From Acanthopleura granulata (lineage: Eukaryota; Mollusca; Polyplacophora; Chitonida; Chitonidae): a stretch of DNA of 64,000 nt. Of this stretch, positions 25,701 through 36,592 are shown piece after piece. The DNA lies in assembly GCA_016165875.1 (NCBI GenBank), contig JABBOT010000004.1, positions 5,277,351-5,341,350 of the forward strand, given 5' to 3'. Below the pieces are notes generated by a model that saw nothing but the letters and a program-made list of their open reading frames with translations, did no database searches and had not been told where the DNA came from. Each line of letters opens with the position of its first letter. The first letter of the stretch is position 1. Position numbers and translations under genes: made by a program.

Positions 25701-28700
25701 ATTTCTAAGTTCTTGATGGCACTTTTCAAAAATGCCAGCATATGCTATAATCCTCTTACAGCACAGCAATATACAGTCAAACCTGTTGTATGCGGCCAGT
25801 GAAGGTAGACGAAAAAAGTGGTCGCATATTACATTTGGCCACATAAGACAGGTTGTGAAGACCAGGCCAAATCACAACTGAATTAAGTTCCAGGAAATCT
25901 ACACATGTACATAATAATTTTATACATAATAAAACACTACTCTCTTCTGCTACATACATTTCATAGAAATATAACAATTGCAGTAAAATAACAACTCAAA
26001 AATTTACAGAAAGAGTTTCAGGTCAGGGCATGCAGGACAGGAGAACTTTCTTCCCATCATTGTCAGGCCCTAGAAAACCGTGTGCCAGTTTGGCCTAAGT
26101 AGATATAAATGACTATGCTAACAAAGTTCAGAACTGTAAATGGCAGACTGTTGAGATGTATGAATATTCAGTCAATCATATTTGCCATTACTGGTGAAAC
26201 AACAACAAAATGTACCAGTGATGGAAGATCAATTTCACCATGTGTTCTGTACAGGCAATATTTTGGCCAAGCAAAATAAAACACAACAATTTGCCTGCAA
26301 AGATAATGGCCCAGCAAGCCAGATAATTTGTCAAAGAAACCATTCACGGGAGGAACCACAGGGGGTCAGATTATATCCAAGTTTGGCCCCTGTTCATGGC
26401 ATTCATAGCTCAGATCTCAGCATGGAGCTAATCCACTGTAACAGGGGAAGGGTGTCCGGACTATAACCAGCTGGGCATGATTAAAGAACATAGACTTCAC
26501 TGCCATTGACCAGTGATCTTCACACTTCACTTGTCTTCACAAAGTGGCAGGTTATAACTTTGAATGGCTACAAAAACTACTGAAGCCTGTGGTTGCCATT
26601 TTTAAATTTTTGAATGTCCAATGCTGCAATTATCATTACTGTTGAAAGGACAGGCTGATATAGAATTTGGTGGCAAAAAATATTTGGGCGCTGGATGCGT
26701 TGGACAGGTGCCCATATATTTCAGGTTGTTTAAACATGGAAAATTGTTTGGTTTTACAGGTTGTTTACAGGTGGCAGTAGGCACAGGTTTCACTGTAACT
26801 TGATTAGCACCCACCTTGATGAGCCCTTCTGCAAAAAGAATCTCAATGGTCTCTTTGAGGATAGGCAAGAGTCCAGAGTGATGAATCCCTACACCTTTCT
26901 TTAACAATGGCAGGACATGTTCTACCTGGAACAACAAAGATGTACATACATTTGCTGTGTCTGTATCCACATGCTGCAGAGCAAGTATTTATTCTCAATG
27001 AATTTCCACAAACACCAAAATGTTTCCTCAAATTTCAGACCACACATATACACTTGAGTATTAGAAGTACTAAAATAACATGCAATATTCCTGGATACCT
27101 TACCTGGGGGAGCTTTTTATCCTCATCTGATAATGCATCTATGGCATTGTTAAAAACTTCCTCTATCATGCCTTTTTCTTCCTCTGAAAACAAAATATAC
27201 TTTCTGAATACACTGAACCATTCTCTTCAATAGTCTATCTTTTCATCTTAAAACAAGTTAAAATGCAGAAAACACAGCCAAATCTTTGGTAACGGTATCA
27301 GAACATATATTTCAGTATTTTGTGTGTATATTAATACTCACCTGTGTTGAAGTCAAGTTTTGACATCTGTAGCGCATAAGCTTCACATTCCTTCCTACTA
27401 AAGCTGAACACGATGACTGGGGCAAAACTTCGCTCCATAATCATCTTCACAATTTTAAAACAGTTTGACTCGTTACCTGAAAAGAATGTTAAACAAAACT
27501 GCTTTTGTGAATTTCATAAAATATAAAAAATAAATTATGACATTTATAAAAAATAATTATGACATTTCAGTGCAAGTATATTGCACTGAAATGTCATAAT
27601 TATTTTTTTATAAATTTTCAGAATGTGCATATAATCAGTCAGTAACCAATTAAAGGGTTACACTTCATCTGAAAGGGCTATATTTCTCCAGTCAGGTCTA
27701 GGGCCTGCAACTCTTGAACTTGTATGCTGTTTTCATTTTTTGGGGGGGGGGGGCACAAATATATCTCTTCTCCATGCTGTGTGACAGTTTAGAAGAAAAA
27801 TAATAAATTTTAATACTACTGAAGAGATTACCTCCCTTGACTCCACCTCTTCTGCCTCGACGATCACCTTTAGCAGCATCGCCAGCATCTTTTAATACAT
27901 TCATGGCTGCATTGAAATTCTCTTCTCGGAATTCACCCTGAAAAACCACCAACATGACAAACACTGAGACATACAAAATTTTCATCACCATGTCAGGAGT
28001 CCAGAGGGCAGCAAATTCCCAGACCTCCATGTTAAGACATCTTATGAAAGTCTAGCAACAATATGACCCATGAATATTAATGATATAAAACCTGACCTGT
28101 GGCTTGAATATGACTAATATGAATACACCTCTCCCTATTACAGTGCTGTTGTCAGGGGACAAATCTGCCAGCCAGTGTTAGGTGAAGAATGCTATGTGAC
28201 ATTCTTAATTCACTGGTGGTCTGTGAAATTATATGTAGGAATGAACACACTGTGACAGTGTAAGTTAATTGTACTGAAGACAAAACAGCTTAATTATCAT
28301 TAAATAATGACTTCATAGCTAAGCCTCTGAGTTCAAGGAGTATAAAAAACCTGAAGGTTTTGAAACTTTAAAGCTTGTACAGATGCATACAACAGATTGG
28401 TTAAAATTTGGGAGACATTTCCAATCGTGTTATATTGAAGGTCGTGTTGTAATGCAACAGGTTATAATGAGGGAGAGGTGTAATTAGACGAGCTGAATGA
28501 TTTGCACTGTCACGTAAAGAAGGATAAAGAAGGATACTGTCAAATGGTATCATAAGAAAATTTTAATGACAGACTGTGTTTACACAAAGCCTAATCTTTT
28601 TGAGATTTTGACTAGAGAATGCTGAAAAACAGATTCAGGTAGTAGTTCAAATCTTACATTTTCATCCACCACCAGATGAATGCCATCTCCCCCTGCTGGG

Positions 28701-31700
28701 AAGATGTAATGCTGCAATGGTGTCGGACGGTACTCAGTGTACACCACATGGCAAGGCTGCAAAAAAAAAAACAACAAACAAATTGATCAAAACTTTTACA
28801 CCAGTTCTAGAGGCAACAAGTAAAGTTAACAATGTTTCATTCACCTTTTGTATAGTGTAACTGCAGAATAGAAGTCATCAATTTAAACTTTTGTCCAACA
28901 TTTCTTTGTGATCCTGTTCCTGCTAAGAATGTAAATCACCACTAAATGATCCATGAATGTAGTTTTCAATTTCACTAGTATCAAATTTTTACGCTATTTC
29001 ATGAAATCATAATATGAAGACACATTTTGAGCATCACAGATACATAGCAATTTTTGAAGAAGAAACTACAAGTTTTCACTCTACAAAAGCCAAGTGGTTA
29101 AAGAAGTGCACCAGGATGACATTCATCCTTGCTATGGGCTGTTTTCTTCAATTTGTTTTTTCTTAATTTCTGGCCTGTATGACAAACAAGTTATGTTTTC
29201 TGGAAAGTATATAGGATGCTTTTAGTGATCCGTGACGTTGTTGTACAAAAACTTACCTGTTTGTGCAGATAGCAGATCCATTCGGCAAACTGCCTTGCAT
29301 TTGGAATTGTGGCAGACAAGAAAACATAGTGTACATTGTCTGGTAGTAAAATAATAGTCTCTTCCCATACAACTCCCCTTTCTGAAACAAGAGATAACCG
29401 AACACTGTAAATCTCATCTGATTGTAAAAGCAGTCACCTACACTAAAACATCTCTTCGAAAGTTGTGAAACAGGTGCATTCTGTAGTGCAGGAAAGATTA
29501 CAATTACCAAGTGGTACATGACTGAAAAATTATGATACAAAATATACTACCAGGTATGAAAGATCTGAGAAATTTGATGCAAGATTAAGTAGAGTCAGGG
29601 TTTCAACAAACCTAACCAGTTAAATAGCATACACCCTTCATATATTCTCTTATCAAAGTAACGAACCTTTGTCTCGCATGTAGTGTATCTCATCAAACAC
29701 GACCCAAGCCACTTCTCGCATCACCTCGGATCCACGGTACAACATACTGCGCAAAATCTAAAACAATTTCAAAAAGTTCACTTATGTCAGTGAAAGAAAT
29801 CAACAAAAATTGCATATTATCTCCAATAAAGAGGGATTTTCACAACAAACCAAACATTTACAACATTACACTATGGAACTTATCAACTGCATACAAAATA
29901 ATAGTTTAAGCTGATTTGTAACAAAACTGTGAACACTGAAGAAATTGAAACCATGATTACTGGTAGAGAATGAATGTATCGTGGTAGTTTAAAATCAGAT
30001 AATAACAGACTGTCATTGCTGTACTTTGTGAAAATAACATGCACATGACAAGACTGAGGATTACTTAAAATAAAAAAAGAAATAAAATACGGCCACTCGA
30101 AATAAACAAAATAATAAAATAAAATGTCAAGAAACTCGACCCCCACCTAAAACTATAAAACCTATGTACTTGTATTTTAAGAAAAATCGATCACTTTTTA
30201 GCTTAAAAATAAAAAATAACGCCCTAATTTATGTTCTAAAAACATAATTTTGCTGCTAGCCTGTACCTCAGTGGTCATGATGAGACAGCTGGCATTAGGG
30301 TTGATGGTGATGTCCCCAGTCATCAAACCGACATCCTGAAACTCCTCCATCATCTCTCTATATTTCTGGTTGCTGAGAGCTTTGATTGGAGTTGTGTAGA
30401 TTACTCTTTGTTTGTTCTTCAGAGACATAGCTATAGCATACCTGAAACATGTGCAAAATTTAACTTGACATGGGTTAGCCCCATTTCTCTAGTCAAGGGT
30501 ATACTGTTATTGTTTATTAAGGCTAGGACAAGATTTATTTATTTGATTGGTGTTTTACGCCGTACTCAAGAATATTTCACTTATACGTCCGGGCAGAGCC
30601 TGGCAGAAACCCATGACCATCCGCAGGTTGCTGGCAGACCTTCCCACGTACAGCCGGAGAGGAAGCCAGCATGAGCTGGTCTTGAACTCAAAGCGACCAC
30701 ATTGGTGGGAGGCTTCTGGGTCACTGTGCTGCGATAGCGTGCTAATCGACTGAGCCACGGAGGCCTCGCTAGCAAAGAAATCAAATTTAATACATGTATA
30801 TCAAAATGTGGAAAAGTTGATTTACTATATTTCACCTAAAGTAAAGTTTAGCATTTCTCAAGTGACACAGTGACACAAGTTTGATTAATTTCTTACCAGA
30901 GAAACTTAAGTGCTGGTATCAAAATAATCCTTTTATGGCTTTCCTTTGCTTTTGAAAGTACATTTTGACCTGCTAAACTTCAGGTGAAATACCGTACTTA
31001 AAACCCTGGATTTTCTGTTCTTTTCATTTTAGAACCCTAGCAGACTGCTGAGGTCCATGTCCCCCTATGGGACCATTGTCTGTCTCTGTGTTTGAGAAAA
31101 CGGCTGTAACACAATCATAAGATAATATGATGGAAACAATAAGCTGCCAGTCATATAAACTTTGCCAGTTGTCCAATTATCCTTATTAATATCAAAATGT
31201 ATATATGAATGATGGACAGAGCCAACACCGAATAGCCATGTTCCTGAAATGTAGTTTGCTGAAAAGTCATTCTACTTAACAATATTAATGGCTGGAAGAT
31301 GGCTTAATCATATCCCACTGATAACAAACAACTGTACAAGTCTGAATGCAATGTGTTAAAAGTATTCAAATTTAATGACAAAAATTTGATGTTATGAATT
31401 GTTGGGTCACATTGAAAACATAAAAAAACTTACATTTAGCGACTGAAACTTGACTATCATGTGAAATTACCAAATTTGTCATCACACCTTAACCAAGAAG
31501 TACAAATGTAGCTTGTGTCATGTTACTCGCTCTTTAAAGTGTTCTTGAGTCTAACTCGTGTGCAGCAGACTATTATATTGAACCCAAGATGGAACAATGT
31601 TACAGTCAAAACTGATACTTTGTAAATGCTGCATTACAATTAATTTTTGAGGTAACAATGGCTCAAGGTTCTGCTTCACTCCAGCACCATCTGATGAGAT

Positions 31701-34700
31701 TAAACAACATCCTGCCTTCCCACTGAAAGGAAAGGTCCTTAATGAAGAGACTATGGCCCACACCGAACTTTAAAGGAACACTTAAAAAAAAAAAAAAAAA
31801 AAAAATCATACTCAGCCACAACTGTTTTGCCAGCTGATGTATGGGCAGACACCAACACAGACTGGCTGTTCTCTAGGCACAGTACAGCTTCCTTTTGAAA
31901 TGGATCTAGAATGAATGGATATTCTTTTGCTGCTTTTTCTGTTGAAGGTTTAAGGGGAACAAACTCTGCATCTGGTGGGATAGCTACCTACAATAAAAGA
32001 TTTAATATGTCTGTCATACGGTAAATGACCTAAAATTTCAGACAACAAATTTCTAAAAGTAAATAAATGCCACACAGTATTACTATTGGCGCCAAGACTT
32101 GCACTTTCCCGGCACACATTATTCTACCTTCCAAACAAAACATCTTCCTACAATCAATAGCACTCTAAAAAATCAGGAAAATCAGGAATTTTGTCATGGA
32201 CAAAACTTTAGGTCTTTCAGGGTATTTTGATTTTATTTCAGTAAAATATTAGGATATTCCTGCAGTGCAGCCTCTGGGATGCATCACACAAAGGACATCA
32301 TGCATGATCCCCTTTCGTCCCATTATATCTAATCACACTAAAATCAGGTAAACAAATATTTGAACTTCCGTCCAAAGGTTGGGCAAAATGGTCAAGTAAA
32401 AAATAACATTTTCAAATTCCTTAGCATTCTAAGGGTTTTAGAAAAACTAGGGTTAGATGAAGATAATAGCACTGAATTAGAATAACAAGAGGTCAAAGGT
32501 AAAAGATCTCATTACCTCATGTAAACAGGCCTCCACCGTATCAACTCTATGAATCTGGATACGTGGCATCACCTCTGTCAGACTGGAAAAAAATATTGCA
32601 AAATAACTATTATGTGAATTGACTAAAAACAGGGTAGGCTCAGTAATACTTTAATTATACAAAGAGTTCAGCTAAACTTATACACTTGAACAAATATATT
32701 CCTATTATACAACAGATGCAAGTACATGTAAATTCACAATTGGGTTACCATGGGCACCAGGGACAGGTACAGCACATTGTGACTATATTCACTAAAAATC
32801 AAAACTGCACAAAATGAATTGCACTGGGAAACACACATTGTGATACCTATCTATATATTCAAAGTGGACAGAGAGATCAAACAAAAAAGCTGACAAAACT
32901 GCGATACCATAACACTAAAGTTGGGTGCCTGAAAACTTAAGGTAGATACATGTATATGCCAAGACACACCTTGTCAATCAAAACACGCACTGCACTTGTA
33001 TTGCTAAACATTTGATGTATTAAATCAGGCAGCGTGGCTGAGAAATCTGACTCCATAAAGACATTACATGTAATTATACATTCAACAAACCTGATCTCTT
33101 CCTTGATATCTGCCTTGAACTTTTTGGCAGTCTTGTCCCCTTGCACATTTTGTTCACTCTGTGGTCGTTTTTCTGTGATACTTCGGAGAAGATCTTCAGC
33201 CCTGCAACAATCATAACATTCTTGATTTAAACATAGAAAGACAATCAGTTATTTATTTATTGGTCTTCTATGCGAAATATTTCACTTACATGATTGCAGT
33301 CATCAGTAGATTAGGAGGATATCACTAGGGAGGAAGCCAGTTTCAGCCGGGCTTGAACTCACAGCGACCACATTGGTGAGAGGCTCCTGAGTCACTGTGT
33401 TTTACTAACCACACAGCCAAAGAGGCCCCCAGACTTCAAAAATCAAACAACGGTTGCATAACACTTCAACAGTTTTCTCATTTTGCGATGATATTATGAC
33501 AACAGAATGATTTCGTGGCCTTGTCGGTTTATGGCATGGTAGGGTCAATCTGTATAATTTAATATGGACTGGTATATGCAATATTGAAAATTTATCAACA
33601 AAGATGAAATAAAACTTTCCAAAATATGTTCTCCACTCCATCTCTAATATGACAATTGAGAATGTAATTAATATATATTCTGTAGTTATTTAGCAGTGAG
33701 CAGTCTTAGATAATTAAAAATTTTGAAGACGTTCATAAAGTAGCCTTATTATATTTTATGTTTTATGAAATCAACAGATGTACAAGTCACCAACTCAAAT
33801 CACAATTTAAGTCAATATCTGGAAATTTTATGGTTTGAGCCATCCATAAATTTCTTTGAAATTTCAACACAGCTGCATATGGGATATCAAGTTCACCAAA
33901 ATGTTCACATTACAAAGCCTACTCAACCATATATGTGTACATATCAAAATGTGTAAGCTGCAGTCAGTCAACATCCCAATTTAGGTAGAATGGCAAAGCA
34001 AAGAATCTGTAAACTACTTGATCATGAATGTCTCTCCTTATTTACAGTCTTGGAAAAATAACTATGAATAATAGTTTTAATTCAGGGCTCCTGTTCGCAC
34101 TAGACACATACCTTTCCTAACCTGCATCCATTAAACAACTTGAATTCCACATGATTATCAACTTTGAAGGGAATGTCCAAAACCAATCAACACCATTGTT
34201 TTCCCCAGCGCTGCGCGATTTGTATTTTCTTCTGTTCGCCTTCGGAAGCCGACGGGGATTCATGAACCGGCATGCATGTATGTCATGTTTGACACAGATA
34301 CCAACCAGCAACATTCCATGCATATGTCTAGACAATCCTGCCATTAATTCTCTATGTAATTTTTTATTTATTATAAATTTTTTTCTCTTGTTATTTTTTC
34401 CACAAATGTTAGCGAGACTAGCTTTCCTTCAAAGGTGATATTCATGCAGAATTCGAGCTGTTTAATGTCAAGGGATTAGGAAAGGTATATGTTTAGTGCA
34501 AACAGTTCCGACAACAATCAAGAAACAAAGATTTTTTATTGCCATTTTGTGATTCTTTGCCACTAGTGTTTCACATCCGTCCATGTATAAAGGATATTGC
34601 ACAGTGAAGGCTGAATACCATAAACATTGTTCGAGTGAGAGGTGGAAATGATAACCCACGAGATGTGAAGGATTATCATTTCCACGAGAACAATATTTTT

Positions 34701-35436
34701 GGCATTCAACCTTCACTGTGCAATATTCTATTTATTATTTATACCCTAACAGTATCATAATTTTGTGTATTGTAGGCTGTCACTTTTCATGTGATGTGAG
34801 AATGTAGCAGTTGACTAAACTTACATTATGACCTCATTCCGCTGAGATCAGATTGGAACTTTATAAAATAAAATGTTTCTTTTCTGACGTCATGATGTCT
34901 GGGTGTGAAATATCAAAATGTGATATTTAACTGCAGTGAAAACAACACTTTTATCAATGAAGGAAATACTGCCATTCACTGATGTATAAATAATAAACAT
35001 CAGTATTTCACTGACATAAGTGGTGATATCTTCGAGTGCCTGTGCAATTATCTACTAAACTAAACATCAAAAACACAGCGTTACAAGTAGTAAGGAATTG
35101 GGTTTCCATTCTAACAATAATATAACTTTAGGTACAGAGGATGTGGCCATTTGAAAACATCAGGCAGCGCCATAAACTTCGCAACTCCATGACTGACACT
35201 GTTCTGTAAATAACAGCACGCTGTCGGAGGCTGACATAGGATTGCAACAACAACGGCGTGATCGCAAAAATAACAGTAACATACCAATACACCTACCTTT
35301 CTTGGTCAGACCGTTTACCAGCGGTCTCATGTGATACCGGACGTTTCTTCTTTCCAGAGCTCTGGGTTTTCTCATTGTTTTTATCTTCGTTTTCACCAAA
35401 TACAGAAAATAAATCCTCTCCGCCAAACGCGTCCAT
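16721..35436 (-). CDS. MTREX: MTR4 / SKIV2L2-type exosome RNA helicase, complete (26 coding exons, 1037 aa)
   Basis: Nuclear DExH helicase (TRAMP/NEXT complexes) that unwinds RNA and threads it into the exosome. Exons from the ATG down: 35297-35436, 33091-33201, 32516-32582, 31812-31987, 30267-30441, 29667-29757, 29257-29381, 28658-28756, 27832-27937, 27342-27476, 27104-27183, 26815-26925, 25441-25542, 24656-24781, 24045-24195, 23269-23441, 22899-22970, 22159-22284, 21673-21783, 20905-20997, 20254-20349, 19847-20010, 19393-19555, 18444-18606, 17297-17401, 16721-16773 (stop TGA). All phases join; total 3114 nt. Motifs: Walker A AHTSAGKT at 154-161, DEIH at 245-248, SAT at 276-278, motif [12 protein letters not shown] at 514-523. 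Next come the arch insertion with a KOW-like FGWG stretch near 657-680 and the C-terminal DSHCT helical region ending in ASLYL. Human MTR4 is about 1042 aa. The start is supported by the MDAFG..LFSVF N-terminus typical of metazoan orthologues. The paralogue SKI2 is excluded by that N-terminus and by the arch sequence. Confidence 0.97.
22644..22845 (-). mobile_element. tRNA-derived SINE copy (degenerate head)
   Basis: The + strand reads TTTATTTATTTGATTGGTGT at the left, then a CGACCATCCGC..GCTGGCAGACCTTCCCA core. This is the reverse complement of a SINE with an AATAAA-type tail, so the element points to the - strand. It sits in an MTR4 intron between the exons at 22159 and 22899. The tRNA-like head at the right is badly eroded. 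Confidence 0.75.
23611..23861 (-). mobile_element. tRNA-derived SINE copy, near full length without tail
   Basis: Starts GATTGGTGTTGTATGCTGTA and ends with a degenerate head (GGCCAAGGAGGCTGG). Core landmarks are present in order: TTTCACCTATATGATGG, the AAACCCAGG..CATCTGCAG block, GGACCTTCCCACAC, AAGCCAGCATGAGGTGGACTT and CTCACAGCGATTGCA. It sits in an MTR4 intron in the same orientation as the gene. Confidence 0.8.
24988..25082 (-). mobile_element. Truncated SINE copy (tail and 3' core)
   Basis: ATTTATTTATTTATATATTT then GATTAGTGTTATACCC..AATATTTCACTTATATGATGACAACCAG corresponds to the tail and 3' core of the family. The tRNA-related head is absent. It sits in an MTR4 intron between the exons at 24656 and 25441. 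Confidence 0.65.
25773..25855. repeat. Inverted-repeat element with AAACCTG / CAGGTT ends
   Basis: GTCAAACCTGTTGTATGCGGCCA at the left is partly mirrored by TGGCCACATAAGACAGGTT at the right. An internal GTGGTCGCATAT complements the ATGCGGCCA block. Elements with a CAAACCTG start and nested GCGGCCA blocks look like a family of small non-autonomous repeats common in invertebrates (from memory). Lies in an MTR4 intron. Confidence 0.5.
27548..27608. repeat. Perfect 28-bp inverted repeat with 5-bp loop
   Basis: The arms 27548-27575 and 27581-27608 are exact complements and the loop is GTATA. The arm core is AATTATGACATTTCAGTGCA. A partial direct copy (AAATTATGACATTTATAAAA) lies just to the left. 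It is in an MTR4 intron between the exons at 27342 and 27832. It could be a foldback repeat end or a hairpin in the pre-mRNA. Confidence 0.85.
30534..30765 (-). mobile_element. tRNA-derived SINE copy with internal deletion
   Basis: From left to right: TTTATTTATTTGATTGGTGT, TTACGCCGTACTCAAGAATA, TTTCACTTATACG, then a junction to CCGGGCAGAGCCTGGC that skips the GGCGGCCAGCATTATGGTGG block seen in other copies. It ends in CTAATCGACTGAGCCACGGA. On the - strand that is the tRNA-like head with a box A (TGGCTCAGTCG) and a B-box-like GAGTTCAAGACC. This is one of the least diverged copies here. Confidence 0.85.
33249..33430 (-). mobile_element. tRNA-derived SINE copy, internally shortened
   Basis: TTATTTATTTATTGGTCTTC at the left, TTTCACTTACATGATTGCAG, then AGGAAGCCAGTTTCAGCCGG, CTCACAGCGACCACATTGGT, and a head ending in CACAGCCAAAGAGGCCCCC. 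Part of the central core is lost. It sits in MTR4 intron 1, between exons 33091-33201 and 35297-35436. Confidence 0.75.
34593..34728. repeat. Long imperfect palindrome (foldback / MITE-like)
   Basis: The left arm begins GATATTGCACAGTGAAGGCT and contains AACATTGTTC and GGTGGAAATGATAACC. The right arm ends GGCATTCAACCTTCACTGTG then CAATATTC and contains GGATTATCATTTCCAC and GAACAATATT. The arms pair over about 60 bases with a few mismatches and one small insertion. A smaller palindrome (ACTGATGT..ACATCAGT) lies near 34979-35005. Both are in MTR4 intron 1. Confidence 0.8.
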
Positions 35437-36592
35437 GTTGTCTAAAACGAGTCTTATGATCTAATTCTGGGTCCGTCAAAGTTTGGGTCCACGGTAGTAC
35501 ATGGGTTCCCAGAATCTTTCATATTCTAAGCCGCGCTATTGTATGTAGTCAGAGGAATGCATAACCCTCCAAAAATGATTGTTGGTGTAAACACCCCTTT
35601 TCTCTTTCTTTCTTTAAAAAAATAAATAAAAAATATATTAGAAATTTATATTATTATAAAATATTAAATTATATTTCAAATAACAAATCTGAAAGCTTAG
35701 AGAGAGAAAAGTTATGATATGCTATGGGATATAAGTACATATATCAACATCATATATAATTGAATCATGTTTGGGTAATCAGCGTTCTGAAATTACTAAT
35801 TAAATCTGATCATCCAACAACTTTTGGAGTGCTATAACTCTGGGGAGCAATATTATATTCCGGTTGTTGTGAAGTACGACAAAACCAAACTAATATTTCA
35901 CGAGGGTATCCTCTGTAAGTCTGTCAGTTGGTTACTTAAGCAAACATTGCCACAGCCAGGTTTCCATCGTTCCATTTCATCGTTTCGAGTAATAAGCTGA
36001 ATGCAGCCAGATCCACGCCGATAATGTGTGTCTACCACATATAAGGCTACAGATACACACAACTGGGGCGTTAACCTCGCGGAATTGTGAAACCAGAAAG
36101 AGATGCATCCTAGAATGAAAGTGGCTGTTTCTGTTTCTTTTCATCAGAAGGGTGAAGATTGTATGTCCGGAAACACGCTAGAGTCACGGAGAGTTCGTTT
36201 CATTGTCGTAAATAATATTTAAGATGAATAAACATATTTTCATAATGTTACAAGATATTTAAGAAGACTAAATATATTTGAAAGAGACAGCGATACATTT
36301 ATTTGGTGTAGTGATACTGAAAACAGCGCTTCGATTTAACGTTCGATGTGAAAAGACTTGAGTTGGAAAGCAATAAATGCTGCATACCATCTACAAATCC
36401 GCACAGATTTACCCTCACGCAGATCAGCGTAATGTGTTCTTTCGAATCCCAGTGATTCTTCCTCCCAGTGAATCTCTGGCACTTCACGATAAAATATAAC
36501 ATGGCGGCAGATGGTGACAGGGTCGGTTTTCATTAGAAAAGCTTGATGGTCGTTTCCGATTGTTGTCACGTTGCCAGTTCTGAACGAGAAAG
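35437..36592. promoter_or_regulatory. Head-to-head intergenic region between MTR4 and TXNDC12 (candidate bidirectional promoter)
   Basis: The start codons of the - strand MTR4 gene and the + strand TXNDC12 gene face away from each other about 1.16 kb apart. No TATA box is obvious near either start. On the TXNDC12 side two YY1-like motifs occur: AACATGGCGGC at 36498-36508 and AAGATGGCGGG at 36590-36600, the second covering the start codon. An AT-rich tract (about 35605-35690) separates the two promoter-proximal parts. Confidence 0.6.
36501..36536 (+). CDS. Possible upstream ORF of TXNDC12 (11 codons plus stop)
   Basis: ATG inside the first YY1-like motif, open for 11 codons (M-A-A-D-G-D-R-V-G-F-H) then TAG, ending 56 bases before the TXNDC12 ATG. 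It is relevant only if transcription starts upstream of 36501. In genes whose initiator is a YY1 motif, transcription often starts at or just after it, which would leave this ORF out. Confidence 0.25.
   Translation: MAADGDRVGFH

Noticed and set aside
27548..27608. microRNA precursor
   Set aside because: The arms pair perfectly with a 5-base loop and a neighbouring partial direct copy, unlike a typical bulged pre-miRNA. Left as a palindrome unless small-RNA data say otherwise.
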